The notes beneath the pieces are model-generated. The model was not told where the DNA came from, did not search any database, and saw only the letters and a program-made list of their open reading frames with translations. Both the position numbers and the translations under genes were made by a program. From Ectocarpus siliculosus (Eukaryota; Sar; Phaeophyceae; Ectocarpales; Ectocarpaceae), in contig FN649741.1 of NCBI GenBank assembly GCA_000310025.1, forward strand, positions 3,248,107 through 3,312,106: DNA of 64,000 bases, written 5' to 3'. Positions 11,226-25,200 of the stretch are shown here, piece by piece (position 1 is the first letter of the stretch; each line of letters opens with the position of its first letter).

Positions 11226-14200
11226 GGGAGAACCGACCAATCAATCAGCGCAGCAGGCCGAGTTGGCCCCAGGCCTCTCTTGTTTTTGATCTTTCCTTTC
11301 GGGTGTTTTACAGGTTGACCACCTTGTTCTGGATCGGTTCCCTGGCCGTGAAGTATTAGACAATGAGATAGCAACGGGCTTCGTAAGGGGCGGGATCGGA
11401 TTATTTTGTTTGTAGAAAAGAAATTTGCTTGCTTGGTGAGCGTTTTGTTGAAGGCGGAGGGAAAAGGTGCGAGCGTTTTGACTCAGTCGCTTGCACGCCC
11501 GCCCTATATTTCTCGATTGCGAGAAGAACAGTTGATAAGTCTGACATCACAATTAGCACTCTCCTGTGAAAATGACGTATTTTGATGGGAGATGCGATTT
11601 GTCAATGTTTCGGCGTCTTCAGGCAGGGGCTTGTCTGGCGCTACGAAGGTCTCCTAGATTTTGGCGTCTTGTCCACGCGTGCTCTGCCTCTGGCTGGAGG
11701 TTTCATCACATTTTTTGTTCACTTTGCAGATTTATCTTTTTTTTGGTTGTCTTGTTTTTTCATTTTTGAAGGCGTTGTGGTAAGAGTTCAGAGAGCACGC
11801 GCGGGACAAGGAGCCTTTCAGCGGGAAGCGGCTACTCTCGCCACGCTTGTCACTCACCCACTCTCCTTTCCCCCCTCGTTTGCATTGCCCTTTTGAGTTT
11901 GCGGGGTCGCCGAGTCTTGGTCCGAACCGCAAGCTCGTGGGCACGCGCGTCGGTGTGAACGCTGGCTTTTTCCAGGTACTGATTCCATATATATATGGTG
12001 CGTGGTGGTGTTCTCGTTGTGTGTTGTCGTTCGAAAGCAAAGCAAAGGGCATTGTCTAGACGTTGCGTATTTTTGAGGTGTTTCTTTGGTTTTCTGGGTG
12101 CATGGCATGTGGGAGCGATGCACGCCGCCGCGGACAGGGGGCGACGAGCGGGTCGCAGACCCACACGCTGCTTGGGGTTGCGTGATAAAGCGCACACCTC
12201 TTAGCGCGATGCGTTCTGTGCTTTCGTCGTTCCATGTCTTTTGTGGCGCCAGCCAACGCCTCCGTTTATTGCATGTCTTTTGCCGTGGCAGCCGGGCGCA
12301 CCCAGTAGGGGGAAGACCGCGTCCGTGGTCTGTAGTAATCGTTTGGAGGAGAATACCATCTGTTTTTTGGAGGCAATGTAGTGCGCGAACCATGTCACCC
12401 CCCGGTGCGTACTTGTTCGTCGGTGGCGGTTGGTGGTTAGTAAGTCGGGGCCAGTGGGTGCGCAATGGGAGGTGCTTGATGGCTTTCTTCGCGTCAGGGG
12501 GCGGTTTATCTGTCGCTGGGGAAACGTGCGTGGTAGGCGGCTCCCCTGCTGTAGAGTAGGCACCGCGTATGCACCACCTGGTGGCAAACATAAGTAGGAC
12601 ATGTATTCTATCTGGGTATGAGTCACGGTGCCCCGAAAGGGGGACCACAGATCGGATCGCGGGACGCTCTGTGCTTATGCACATGTGCGTGCTTTGCTCT
12701 CTTGATGCTCTGGGATGGGATGGGCGGTCGGTTTACTGGGTTGTTTACGCGAGCCCCCCTCTCTGTTTGTCAGGCAGTCCGCCCTCTGTTGCTTTCTCTC
12801 GCCTTTGCATCGGAGAGGCTTGCCGTCGTTTGGCGCCGAGCTCCTCGGATTTGCCTCCAGGCTTCGCGCGCGGCGCGCTGCCTCCGTCCCCCCTTGGCAC
12901 GAGCGGCGCAAGAGGCTGCGTGCTTTCTGTCTCGTTATCGCTGCGCTGCACCGTTGATGTTTTTCTCGTGTCACGGCTCGGCCGGGTTGTGCGATCAAAG
13001 ACAGACATCGTTTTGTCATGCATTGTTGTGGTGATCGTGATGAGTGTTCTTGGTGTTCGAACGTGCGGGTTACATCGTTGCATCAGCCAGCCGCCGCCTT
13101 TTGTGCTTCCGTGTCGCCTTTCGCATTGCTTTGCGTGGGGGGGGGCTCATGGAGACCTGCGTCATTCCCTCACCTTTAGAGATGCCCGTTAGGCGAGCTT
13201 GGCTGAGTGTGTTTACGTGTGTCCAGCCCACGCAGCAGTAGTATATGTTAGACGCAGGAGCAGCACGTATGGTCGCGCCAGCGGGTCAACAAGTAAATTA
13301 AAACAGGAACGGGAGTGTGCTTGGACGTACGCTGTGCACGGATGGATTAACGGATGGGTGGTGGGGGCTGTGCTTCTCTTCGTTCGGCAGTCTAATGCAA
13401 GCATGTACACAAGGGACCTTGTTTGCGGATTCCAGGGGAGCTTGCGTGTGCTCCACAAGAGCACGAAGCCACCCAGCTGTTTTTTTTTGTTCAACCAACG
13501 CCGCGACCCCATCAACTGCGGCGCGATTGGTCATCTTACATGAAACTCTATTGGTCTTGCTGAATGTCAGTATCTTTGGCGCGGTGTGCGCGTCGCGCTA
13601 GTCCCGGTGAGCCCTACGGCTCCCCTGGGTCGCTCCAGCATCCCAACAAATGGAACGATTCTTTTGACGGCGACCCCGATCTATTCTGTTGGCCATCCCG
13701 CTCATTCGAGGATGTCGCATATGGAGTATTTTTTTACACGTACCAGAGGAACGCCACACGGTATTTGTAGGTGTTCCTGCCTTATGGACATCAAAATACG
13801 TACACCGTAATTCATGCGAGAGAATGCACGAGGGTGTTAGCTTTATTCATAGCGTGATTTCTCCACAACCAGGAGGGTACCACTGCCGACAGGCGTGGTC
13901 TTGGGGGGAATTTTTCGAAATATGTTGTCACGTCGAGGGCTATCTTGAGAGGTATCGGTTTTCGCACCCTCCGGGTTGTGGAGCAATCAAGCTTTGAAAA
14001 ACACTAGTAACACCGTGCGTTCTCTCGCATCCGTACGATAGTCGTCCATCAGTGGTGCCAGTCAGTACTGTACTCAAACGCTTTTTGGTGCGGGTGTTCG
14101 GCGAGCACATCCCGACACTACCGCTGAGTGAGGGACCCCATTACTGCATACGTGTATGCATTTCCGTCCCACGGCTGCAACATCCGGAGTAGGCATGTTT

Positions 14201-14949
14201 CGGGTGTATGTCCCGAAAAACTGCACCCCTTCCCCCAAACAAAGCGAATGTCATTCTTAATAATCCATGAATTACAGCAGTGATCCTTGGCCGTCGCCGA
14301 GGTGATCGGTGAGATGAGACTGTTTAGCTGTATGTAGTCTACGCTGAATACCAGTACCAGACTGCTGCTGTCGATTTCATGCCAACAAAAAATTATGTGT
14401 CGTTCTTGGAATATGCTATCATTTGCCTGCTGCATGTTGTTTACCACTTAGAGTCGATGAGTCTATGCACATGCAGAGTCGAACCCTGTGTCTATGCACG
14501 ATGCACATGCACGTGCCACGTGCCGCGTGCCTGCTTGCCTGCTGCATGTGTCGGAACTTTTTTTTTTCGGTTCGCGCTGAGTCTCGCCGCACTTATGTTG
14601 CGTTTCGACGCCTGTCCATGCAAAGTAGGCACGTGGGCACGATGAGGTTTGGGCCTAGGTTTGCGCGTTGTACTGGTGCACACCTGCGCATGTACGCAAT
14701 TTACAGGCTGCCAGAGGTTCAGGTTGCGGCAGGTTGGATACCAACTGCAACCGGTGGAAGGTTGGGGTGGGACCTCGGGAGGAAGGGATCAAACTGGTAT
14801 CTCTCTGTGTGCTCTCAGCCAGCTTGTTTGGATGAACGCTGCTCTTGGCAATGGCGGGGATAGCTGTACACCTTGAGGTTATGCCCAGGTTGTAGTACGT
14901 GCTCCCACAACCTGGTGCCCCTGGCGACCTTTGCTGCCGAGAGACAGCG
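11226..14949. other. Intergenic; no supported gene
   Basis: The interval follows the stop codon of the bHLH/F-box gene and precedes the proposed start of the armadillo gene. Several open frames of 60-280 codons occur on both strands, for example 11854-12684 minus and 12569-13192 plus. None shows a domain, a sensible hydrophobic pattern or flanking splice consensus, and they overlap one another. The first few hundred bases are probably 3' untranslated sequence of the upstream gene. Confidence 0.6.
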
Positions 14950-16182
14950 ATGGGTAAGCTCCCCGTTGAGGGGGCGGGGAGGGGAGGAGCAAGGCGTGTT
15001 AGCCGGCTGGGGAGCCGAGCCCTGCCTACGCGAGGCGCAGCGCTAGGAAGCGCGGCCACGTCGTTGTCGGCTTCGGACGAAAAGACTCGGAGAGCTTCAA
15101 AGCGCACGCCACCCTTGACCAAGGGATCCCTTCCTGCGGCAGTCTCCACCCCTGGCCTTGGCGAAGGCAGGGAACAATTTCATGTCGTCAAGAGTTTGTT
15201 CAAGCCTTACCAGGTATATAGGGGAAGTACAACGGTCAAACTCCTGTTTGTGTTTCGCGTCGTGCATGGAATGCAATGACACTTCACGAAGACTTACTCG
15301 AGTAGGCTGACGGTAGAATAGACATGTTAACAACAGGTGGGGTTCGATGGTAGAAGGAATCCATTTGAGGCCAAGCCCCTCAAGCTTTTCCATGAGGTGG
15401 ACACCTGGAGTATTCTACAGCAGTACAGGAGTAGGAGACCGCCACCAGACCGAAGGGGCCCTGCCGTCCCAGCTTTCAAAGCCCTTACCCCTGTTGTGTG
15501 CACGTCCGTGCGCATGCACCCAGGGCGACTTGTTCGGCAACTCCGGCAAGGACAACACCCAAGGAATGCTCTACCTCAGCCGGATGGATCCCAGCAGAGA
15601 CCCCAAGAAGACTCGCGTGGACACCGCCGAGGAGCAAAGGCACAGGTCTCTCGCTCAATACGGGGCCAAGGAAGGAGAAGATTTCGTGGCGGAACAAGAG
15701 GTAGGTGAGGTATTGTGTCGATGTTGCTAAAGCACGTCCCACACCCCAACGGCTCCACCCGCCGAGTGCCCCGCTATGTGTTTGTTGGGGTTTGGTTCCG
15801 CTGGAGTCCTGTGTGGGAGGCGTCGTGAGATGCAGTACCTGATGTTCGAACGGCACTTGGCAATCAAGTAGAAAACCGCCGGCCATGCAATACGTACGTC
15901 GTGCAGAACATCACCGTTCTGCTTTAATCGAACCACGCGCAAGGAACATGGAACTAAAACAGCCAACAAGCTTAGTGATAGCACGTGGATTTCACACAGA
16001 AAGCGCTTCTGTTTTTCTTGCAACTGGGTGGCCTTTATGTCGCGTTGGTAGAGCGATGCACGGGTTACGATCGGCTGTCGTCGGCGTTACGAGCACACCC
16101 ATGCTCCATTTGGCAACTGGATTGAGTGTAATCAAGCGGAAAAGGGTGTACAGTGTGTGCGGCCGGAGAGAGCAAATAGGAG

Positions 16183-16224
<42 letters not shown>

Positions 16225-19200
16225 AGGACACCTGCCCGGTTTGCACGCACTCTGACTATACCTACGGAAGCATCTACAGGATACCTCTGTAGATCTTGTT
16301 CGCGGAACTTTTCTCCAGGAACCGCAAGCAACACCACGAGCAGGAAGCAACATGTTGCAAACCGGAGACTGTGAACGAACCCGTCCACGGATTGAGCTGC
16401 CTTTGAAGAGTGGATTCTGACGGGTGGGACGGGTATCCGCTCACCGTTTCAATCCGTGCAAAGGTTCGGGCAACAACCTCAAACATATGGAACCGCTAGC
16501 GATATGAATAGTACTACTTTTGTCGCCCGTGCATGCGTGACCCCCCCAGGCGCACCGCGCAGCAGGCGAGGAGCGGCGACGGCGGCTGGCGATATCCCTA
16601 GCCACTCTCTCCAAGAAGCCCGAGAAGCGGGCGAACGTGGTGGCGAACGGAGGGGTGGCCGCGCTCGCCAAGCTATCCAGGAGCGAGGAGTCCCGAACGC
16701 GAAGTTCTTGCGCCGAGGTGATTTTTTTTTCGGTTTCTTGGAGCTGTGGTCTAGACGAGATGGCGAATGCCAACAGGGCGTATCAAACCTAGCTGTTCCG
16801 CCCCCATCCCCTCGAAACAACAGCATGAGGAAACCCTTAAAACACACTTTGCTCCCTGCCAACGACGACACGTCACCGCCAGGGCGACAGATAATCCCAT
16901 CTGGTTACTTCGTGGTGCCCGAAAATACCACCACCCCAGGGCTTCGCCTGTGAGCTCTCTCCATTCTTCCCTGTGCCATTTCCGCTTTGATTCGGGATTT
17001 GAGCGTCACCCAGTCTTTCGTCCCCCCCCCCATCACTCGCCTGTCCCCGGTGTTTGCCATCGGGGTTGGGTTTTCGTCGCTTGGCAACGACGTTGTAAAC
17101 CAAGCCGCCCCCCCCGGTGTTTGCCATCGGGGTTTGGGTTTTCGTCGCTTGGCAACGACGTTGTAAAACAAGCCCCCCACTCGGTGTTTGCCATCGGGAT
17201 TGGGTTTTCGTCGCTTGGCAACGACGTTGTAAAACAGGCCAATTCACTTCGTGAACTCGGCAACCAGGTTACCGTTTTTTTTTTTTTACCTCGTTTTTTT
17301 TTTTGGCGGTAACCATAATGGTGGTCGAGTAGATCATGTTGTGCGGGGTCGAGAAACCTCACTCCGCGCAACGGGGGATGATCGCACCACGTTGTGTTAA
17401 AATGGTCAAGCTTCCTCGAGGCAGTTACACAGTGCGTACAACTGTCTCTGGAAGTGAAAGCACCAAATAAATTAAGTCATACGTAGCTGTCATCCGTACG
17501 CAAGGAAGTAAGCACAAGATGCCGAACACCCTTAGCAGGATGCAGCTCACCCTTCATGCGACTCGCCAAATACCTCACGGCGCTTCGCGCTTGGTGATGT
17601 GAGAACCTGGTCCGGTGAGAACCCGGCGTGCTCCGTCCCGGCTTTGTAGGGATGCGAGGTCAATGGTCAAACGACTACGGCATGCACGACTATGAGTACA
17701 CCCCCCCCCCATCACTCGCAGGTTTTCAACAACCTTGCGACGGAGAGGTCCCTGAGGCAGCGCATGATCGAGGAAGGCGCAGCGCCGGCCATCATCGCCC
17801 TTGCCGCCTCCTCCCACAACCGCCACCTGAGGAGCCAGTGCGTGGAGGCCCTGTGCAAGCTCGCCGTGGTGCCGGGCAGCGAGGCTCAGATCATCGCTGA
17901 GGTGAGAGCGCGGAACGGGATGTATACGAGGACGGGACACAGACGCCGGATGGAACCCGAGGCCTACATGGAAGAAAACGCGGGGCCTGAGCAGTAGAAG
18001 TACTGTGTCGGGAACTCTGTTTCTTAGATCTCGAGAAACGTGTTCACAACCCCGCGCACGGCTTGGGGCGTGTGAGATAGACTTCTTGCTCGTGTGGCGA
18101 TCCTCCCTTAACGTGAGGCCATGGGCCCTGAAATGAGTTGGAAGGCATGAGTACGCGCGCGTTTCTCAACAATAATTCGCATATTATAGTAGGTCCGTGT
18201 CCAGAATCGGGTTCTGTGCCAACGAGTTTCGTTCTGCCCTTCAGACGCTCGCATCACAAGACGCTTCTCAACCCCCCCATGCTCGCGTTTTTGTGTGCGC
18301 GGTGGAAGTGCGAGTGAATGAATGGTTGTCAAATCGATTCCTCCAATGCCCATCTTGCCATACGTGCCGCACCGTGCAGGGAGGCGTGTCGTGCATTCTG
18401 GCGGTACAGCGGGCGGTGCCGTCGCTAGGAGGGGTAAGTCCCCTCTTGATCTCTACCTGGGACATTTCCGGGAGACAGATACCTCACCGCACCGTTCTTT
18501 GCTGCTGGATGTTGTAGAACACACACTTTTAGCCTGTGTCGGGGCTGAAATCCAGAAAACGGCATGCAGGTGGTGCGGGCTCTCGTGCATAGAGAACCAC
18601 CACGCATTGGCAAATGCGGAGACGTGCGATGTACCCCGGATCTGCACAGCACGGGATGCCTCGCATCCTTCGTGTGTACCTTGCCGTGGTACTGCAGTTC
18701 ATAGAAAATTCTCACTCGTGTAGGAGCAGACTTCAAGAAGGCCCTCTCCGGCCGCACGGAGATCCTATGACGTCATTCGCTTCGATAGCATCATCGCCTT
18801 GGTACCGAAACCAATGCTCGCCTCCGGTCATGCATCCTCTCTGCCGTACCCCTGCGTCTTGTGGTAAATTGTTGAAATGTTTCCCCACGTGCAACAACAG
18901 GTNNNNNNNNNNNNNNNNNNNNNNNNNNNNNNNNNNNNNNNNNNNNNNNNNNNNNNNNNNNNNNNNNNNNNNNNNNNNNNNNNNNNNNNNNNNNNNNNNN
19001 NNGGGGGGGGGGGGGGGGGGGAAGGGGGGGGGGGGGGGGGGGGGGGCGCACCGAGGTGCACGGTGACGCTCTGCTCGCTCGTACATGCTCTGCTTCGCAG
19101 ATGCAGATGTTCGTGGCAAGGCCAAACCACCAGCCTTTTGCAACTGGCGTTCCCTTGAGGGTCTTCTCCGATACATTCTGATTGTTTGTCGGCCCCACGG

Positions 19201-22200
19201 AAGAGAAGCGGGGGAGAGAAAGTGTGACCGAACCGAAGGCGTGAGCACAGATGGGCATTTGATTGCGCCGTCACGTTGTCCGGTTCGAGGTTCTAATAGA
19301 CCGGAGACGTGGACATGACAGCTCTCTGGTGTCCCACGTTAGCAAGCGCTTTAGTTTCTGTACAAAATTGCTTTTATCTGCGCTCCACGTCTGGAATCAC
19401 TGGAGCCGCCGCGTCAGGCGTCGAGCACTTGAACGTGCATGTCTGCATCGTCGCGGCCCTCACGCTCGAATCGACTGTGCCTGTCTAAACAGTTGGCTGG
19501 AACGGTAGAGGAAGACGAGTCGTTAGAGAGGCTCCTAATACAGCTCCTGTGCAACCTATCGGGCTTCAAGAACAACCAACTAAAGCTAGGTGAGTGGGTG
19601 TATGGAAGACTGAATCGTCCACATGATCGCCAGAAGGGTATGGAATCCACAGGGATGGCCCTCCCTCTCATTCTGTTTTCGTCTTTCCCCCTGTCTCCAC
19701 CCCAGGCGCTCGAGAACTCCCGGTTATCCGGCTGCTAGTTTAGTTCGGGACATTATCCTATTCTGCAGGCATCCAGGGAACCCGTTGGTTCGGTTGTCAT
19801 CATGTACAGTAGCGCTGCCATGTTCTTCAGAACGAACATGGGACACACGAAAGAACCCGACTGTGGCTTCAGCACAGAACGCCACCGTCCCAACCGTCAC
19901 CTCAAGCCCTAGCGTTCGAAGCCGACCCTAGCACAAGGAGCCTAGGGGACATCGCTTTCTAGCTCGGCGAACGTCGCAGGACGCTTTCTCCTGGGTCTTT
20001 CGACTCGAACCGCTGCTGATGCGGAAGAGGGTGTCGCTTGTGCGGCATACAGGCGGTACCTCTAAGCCCCATCCTTCGTCATGGGTACCACCTAAAACTG
20101 TGTCGGTTCTGGGTTGAAAAATAAAACCACCGTGCAAGAAAGGACGCCGCATGTTACCTGCGCTCAAAACGGGGCCATTGTTTTACCAAGTGTGCGCATC
20201 AGCCAAGTCGCCGTTTTTTCGTCTCCTTCGAATGATTTCTCAAACACTTGCTGCGACACGCGATAAACCTGCACGCCGCCGCCGCCGCGGTCGCTGAAGT
20301 GGAGGAGGGCGCCATCCGGATCATCTCCCGCGCGGCCGAGAGGACCGCTTCGGTGGACGTGGTCCGCCTCTGCGCCAGCACCCTCTGCAACTTCGCCGGG
20401 GAAGGGAGGGCCAGGCCCAAGATGTCAGACAGCCGGACGGCACAGGTGTGTGTTGGGCGGCGGCGATGACTGGAGGCCGCACGACGAAAGAAAGGGGCGT
20501 GCTTGCCTGAAGACAAAAGTGCGATGGTAGTAGCGACGACGACGACGATGATGATGACGATGATGATTTCAGCCACATTGATCGGGCGTAGCGGAAGGCA
20601 AAGACGAGAGCGGTATCGTTGCTCATCTCGCCTCTGGTCAAGCACCTTGTATCCGTGTGTGCGCTAGCTCTGAGTATGGCCCACGTCCTACCAGTACCAA
20701 CGGGTGAGACCCACATCCAGCGATCAGCAAGAGCAATAGTTCGTGGAAATTCAATAGATCCCGCGGGAAACCAGTTGGTGTCAGCTTGCGGAGTTAGACT
20801 TTTGTAGAACCATAGACAGCAGTAGAAACAATCTTGGCCAACATTAAATGCTTAGTGGGAGATCAAAAAGCGAACTTGGGTTTCTGGCGGGGATACTTCG
20901 AAACATACACACGAGTGCCCCGCGCCCAGCAGTAGCTGTAGTCTCAAGGCGAGAGGTGCGTCACTGCCGTTGCATATTTCCGTCGAAAGGCGCTGTTGAA
21001 CCTGACGAAGCACGAAGACATCGGCATCCGGCGAGAGGTGGCGCACACGATAGCGAGGCTGGCGGCCGACGCGAGCTGCAGAGAGAAAATCCTGCAGTAC
21101 GGCATCATCCCGATCCTCGTGACCATGAGCACCGCACCCGACCTGGATACCACCACAGGCCGGTGAGGGAGAGGGTGTACTCATAGTCGTGCATGCCGTA
21201 GTCGTTTGACCATTGACCTCGCATCCCTACAAAGCCGGGACGGAGCACGCCGGGTTCTCACCGGACCAGGCTCTCACATCACCAAGCGCGAAGCGCCGTG
21301 AGGTATTTGGCGAGTCGCATGAAGGGTGAGCTGCATCCTGCTAAGGGTGTTCGAGGGGGGGGCTGTACCGTGAGAGGGAAGAGCAACGCGTCACGTCGGA
21401 GCTTTTCATTTCGTACATATATAGGATACCCATACACGAGTACACACCTGAACTATCCCCGTCGCATCACACATAAGGGCTATCGTTTCGTAACGGGAAT
21501 AGTAAAGCGGTTCGCCGGGTGCGTACAGCGCGGAATATATCTTCGGTAGTTCCTTCACGGGCACCCCTCCCTCGCTATAGACGTACCCACCTCTCCTGCC
21601 AAAGCGTTTGCACAAACGCCACATACATACCATTGTTTAGATCTCCGAACGCCGAAACGCAAGTTTAACCATGCACTGGTACTGCCCCATTTGCCGCCGA
21701 GACAGATGCATCGCGCTGGCTTTTCGGGTGCTCTCGTCGGATCGAAAATTCGCCGAGATAATCGTCGACGGCGGAGCGGTGGATGCCCTCATCTCCCTCA
21801 CGAGGTCCACTGATTCCCCCTGCCGCCTAAGGTGGGGTATCGACAAGAGGGGCATCGACGGCAATAGGTCGCAGGGGTACTGACCATCTCAATGCACGCA
21901 TGTACGGTGCGCGAATTGTTTTCCGCTATCCAGGACCTCCCGAACAAACCCTTAGCCTTCTTCTCGATCCCACATCCCATTCTCAAGATCGAATAACTAG
22001 CCGCCTACCTAGGCAATCAATGTTCTCCGATCGGCGGCGCACTAACATACGCCACCAATTCCTGCCCCTCTCGCCCCCCCCCCCCCCTCCCCGTCGTGGC
22101 ACTCCTCTTCTCCCTCCTTCTTGGGTATCGTCCCTGTGAACGCTGCCAAACCTTCCCCCTAAAACGACGACCCTTCACCAAACAACCCCACCGAAAAACT

Positions 22201-25200
22201 CCGGTGCGACGGGCAACGAAGCTGCGCACAGTCTCTTTGCAACCTGATACGCTTTGCTATCCGCCTGGACTACCTGATCGAGTGCGGGGTTGTGTCAGCC
22301 CTTGTCCGACTGGCGGATCCCGGCGATGAGGCCACGTCGGAGTGCTGCGCGGCCGCGCTGTACCTGTTCTTCTGCCACCCGGCGGTGCTGGCGCTGATTG
22401 ACGGGCGGGAGGTGATCAACAGGGAAAAGGGGGGTGCAGATGAACTCCTAGCGTGTACCTTACTAGGTTGGGCTTCCGGCTTACGAGGTATTTTTGGTTG
22501 GGCGGGGGGTTTCGGTCGAGCCTTGTACGAAGCATTCAGGTTGAAGGGTACGAACGGTATGAAATGCGAAGACCACACGACTTCACTCGGAATTACGCGA
22601 CCAATACATATGTTCCCGCCCGTTGCGCCGGGAGCATCTAGGCAGTGTTCACGAGCATGGTAGAGAGGGTGCCGAACACCCGAGCGTAGGTGTTGCAGTC
22701 ACACCTCCGAAGAGAAGCGACGGGACGCGAATTTGATTATCTTGGCCTGTCATGTCCGTTTTCCTCTAGTGAAGCCGTGGTCAAGCGCGCCGTCAATATA
22801 AAATAATGCGTTGTTTGACGACAGCGATCAACCATCAGACGCAGCTACGGGGGAAGAGCAAGCGAGAACATCACGCGATAATGCGATCGTTTCCTCCGGG
22901 GAATTGTCGCCCCGATGGTCTAGTCGTTCTCCTCGTAAACCTACTGTGTAGTACTAGAAGTATGGAGCAGGTTGGCGTTCCATTGTCTCACAGGAGTGGA
23001 GAACAAAAACTCGAAAACTGCAACCGAAAACGATTAGTTCGGGAGTATACACACCACGAGTGCACGGTCGACGAGGGACTGGGACGGCTGCACCCTTTTC
23101 GCAGGAGGTGGGGCACAAACTTTATGTGGCCTTCCTCCTGCGCGACTCCTGCTGACACGTCAAACGCATACACGGAAAGGGTGTGAAAACTGATGGCGCC
23201 AGAATAGATCGGACGAGCACACACACACACACATACACGCACACACACACACACACCCTCACGGGGTCCCAGTTCATGGCAGATAGAAGTTTTTTTGTGT
23301 TTTCAACCGCACTAAGACTGATGTCTTTTCATTGGTCAGCCGGTTTGCGCGGTCGATGCTAATAAACACACACACACACACACACACACACATTGTTGTG
23401 TTTTCAACCGCACTGAGGCTGACGTCTTTTCATTGGTCAGCCGGTTAGCGCGGTCGATGCTAATAATAATAATAATAAAAACACACAAACACAATATTTC
23501 ATGTCTCTGCCTGCCCTCTGCTGTCGATATTCATTGGCAGGTCATCCGCGCGCTGATGGACCTCTGTCGAGTGGGCACGACGAGCGTCAGAAAGCGTTGC
23601 GTGGCGGCGATCTGGAACATGACCAATGTGGAGCAGGTGGCGCACAGTGGTGGCAGCGCCGCGGAGAGCATCCCGATGCTTTTGGTAAGAGGAAAGGATG
23701 GCGAAACTAGCGCATCGGGATGGGTCCAGGAAGAGGAATATGTTATAGTGTGAGTGTGGTTCGAATATGCAACGGACAGCCACATGTTCGATGGTTGAGG
23801 TGCGTAGACCCATGTGAAGAAGGCAGAAATTACAGTGCATACCCGCCTCAGTAGGTTTGTTTCGGTTTTTCACCAAATAAGCCCTGTTCCCTTATGTCAC
23901 GTTCTACAGGGGCTACTGCAGACGGAGTCGGACAAAGCGCTCCAGGCAGACTGCGCCGCGGCTTTGTACAATCTCGCCAGAAACCAGGAGAACTGCCAGG
24001 TTAGAGCAAGCATTCAGCCCGTGTAGCCTTCCCACATCTTCCGTACTCCAAGCCTCAGCATCCGACGACGAACCGCGGCGTCGTGTATGGGGATATACCG
24101 CAAAACACGAGTGTTTCGGTGTGCCGGGTGTGCTATCTCGCTGGTGGAGCTCTTCAAAGTTTCCCCACGTCCTTGATTTGTCCAACAGATGTTTTTTGTT
24201 ATCCAACAGTCAAGGCTGCTAGCGTCGAGTTCGCGTCCCTTTCAGGCTACGTGCACCGCTGACTGTGTTGAGTATCCTCCTGGATATACCCGGTTCACAT
24301 CACATGTCGGGAAGACGTCCTTGCGGTTTGTGAACAATACAGCGCCGCCTCGCTAGTCACTGATGTCTGTCGTGGTTCATTTCATTTCCCCGTTCCTCGT
24401 CATAATTTTTCCTTCACAGGCGATGATCGTGTCCGGGGCGGTGCCGCCTGTCATCGTATTGGCGAAGTCCGGGTCGTTTGAGACCAAGACGCAGTGCATG
24501 TCGATCCTGCAGCGCATGCTGCTTGGGAGGACCATGCCTGAAGAGGTCAGCCGGTGGCTCTCGTGTGTTTGCTGTGTGTGAAGTACGACGAAAAGCAAAT
24601 GCTCCGCTTGCGAAGGGTGGCATCCGTCAGTTTCACACCAAACAAAGTACCCACGTCGAGAAGTGCGACATAGCTTGCTTGTTCAGGCGTGCCAGGATAC
24701 ACCTCTTTTCAGCAAGCATGCTGTCAAGGATATGAGTATTTCGCCGCTCCCACTCTGCCGCACCCTTTCAACACCCATTTCCCAGTTGGAGACAGCCATT
24801 TACTCGATCCCTGTTTCACAGCGCGAACACTGTCATGAATACACCCGCCAGATCATGACCAAGTCCTTCGTGAGGACACTCCTAGACATGTCTAAGATGG
24901 AGCACCGGGACACGCAACAGCGCGTGGTGATCGCCGTGTACCGCATCTCCTGTTGCGAAAGAGGCCGAGAGCTCCTGCTTGAGGAAGGGGCGCCAGAGTC
25001 TCTGATTCGTCTCATCAGCAAGCCGAACGAAGAGATGCGAAAGGTTAGCTTGTTCTCCGCCACATCGCTGTGCAGCGAAAGACACCGAGCCTTTCCATCG
25101 GATCCTTATTGAGCTGCTCCATTGCCGGGGGGAGGAATCAGCACTCTGCTCCGAGCTTCCCGAAGTTTTACAATCGATTTCGATGCCCGCAACGCTTCAT

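Noticed and set aside
10377-11240. 287-codon minus-strand open frame opposite bHLH/F-box exon 5
   Set aside because: It is Arg/Ala-rich and mirrors the coding exon, with no independent signal.
11854-12684. 276-codon minus-strand open frame in the intergenic region
   Set aside because: No domain, Thr/Pro/Arg-rich composition, and overlapped by several equally long frames on both strands.
12569-13192. 207-codon plus-strand open frame
   Set aside because: No recognisable domain and Cys/Ser/Arg-rich composition typical of non-coding GC-rich DNA.
17041-17700. The element as the origin of armadillo intron 3 (a true introner)
   Set aside because: The intron extends about 320 bases beyond the element on the 5' side and the duplication lies inside the intron, so the intron most simply pre-dates the insertion.
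22890-22970. tRNA-like A-box (GATGGTCTAGTCGTTCTCC)
   Set aside because: No matching B-box or acceptor stem could be folded downstream.
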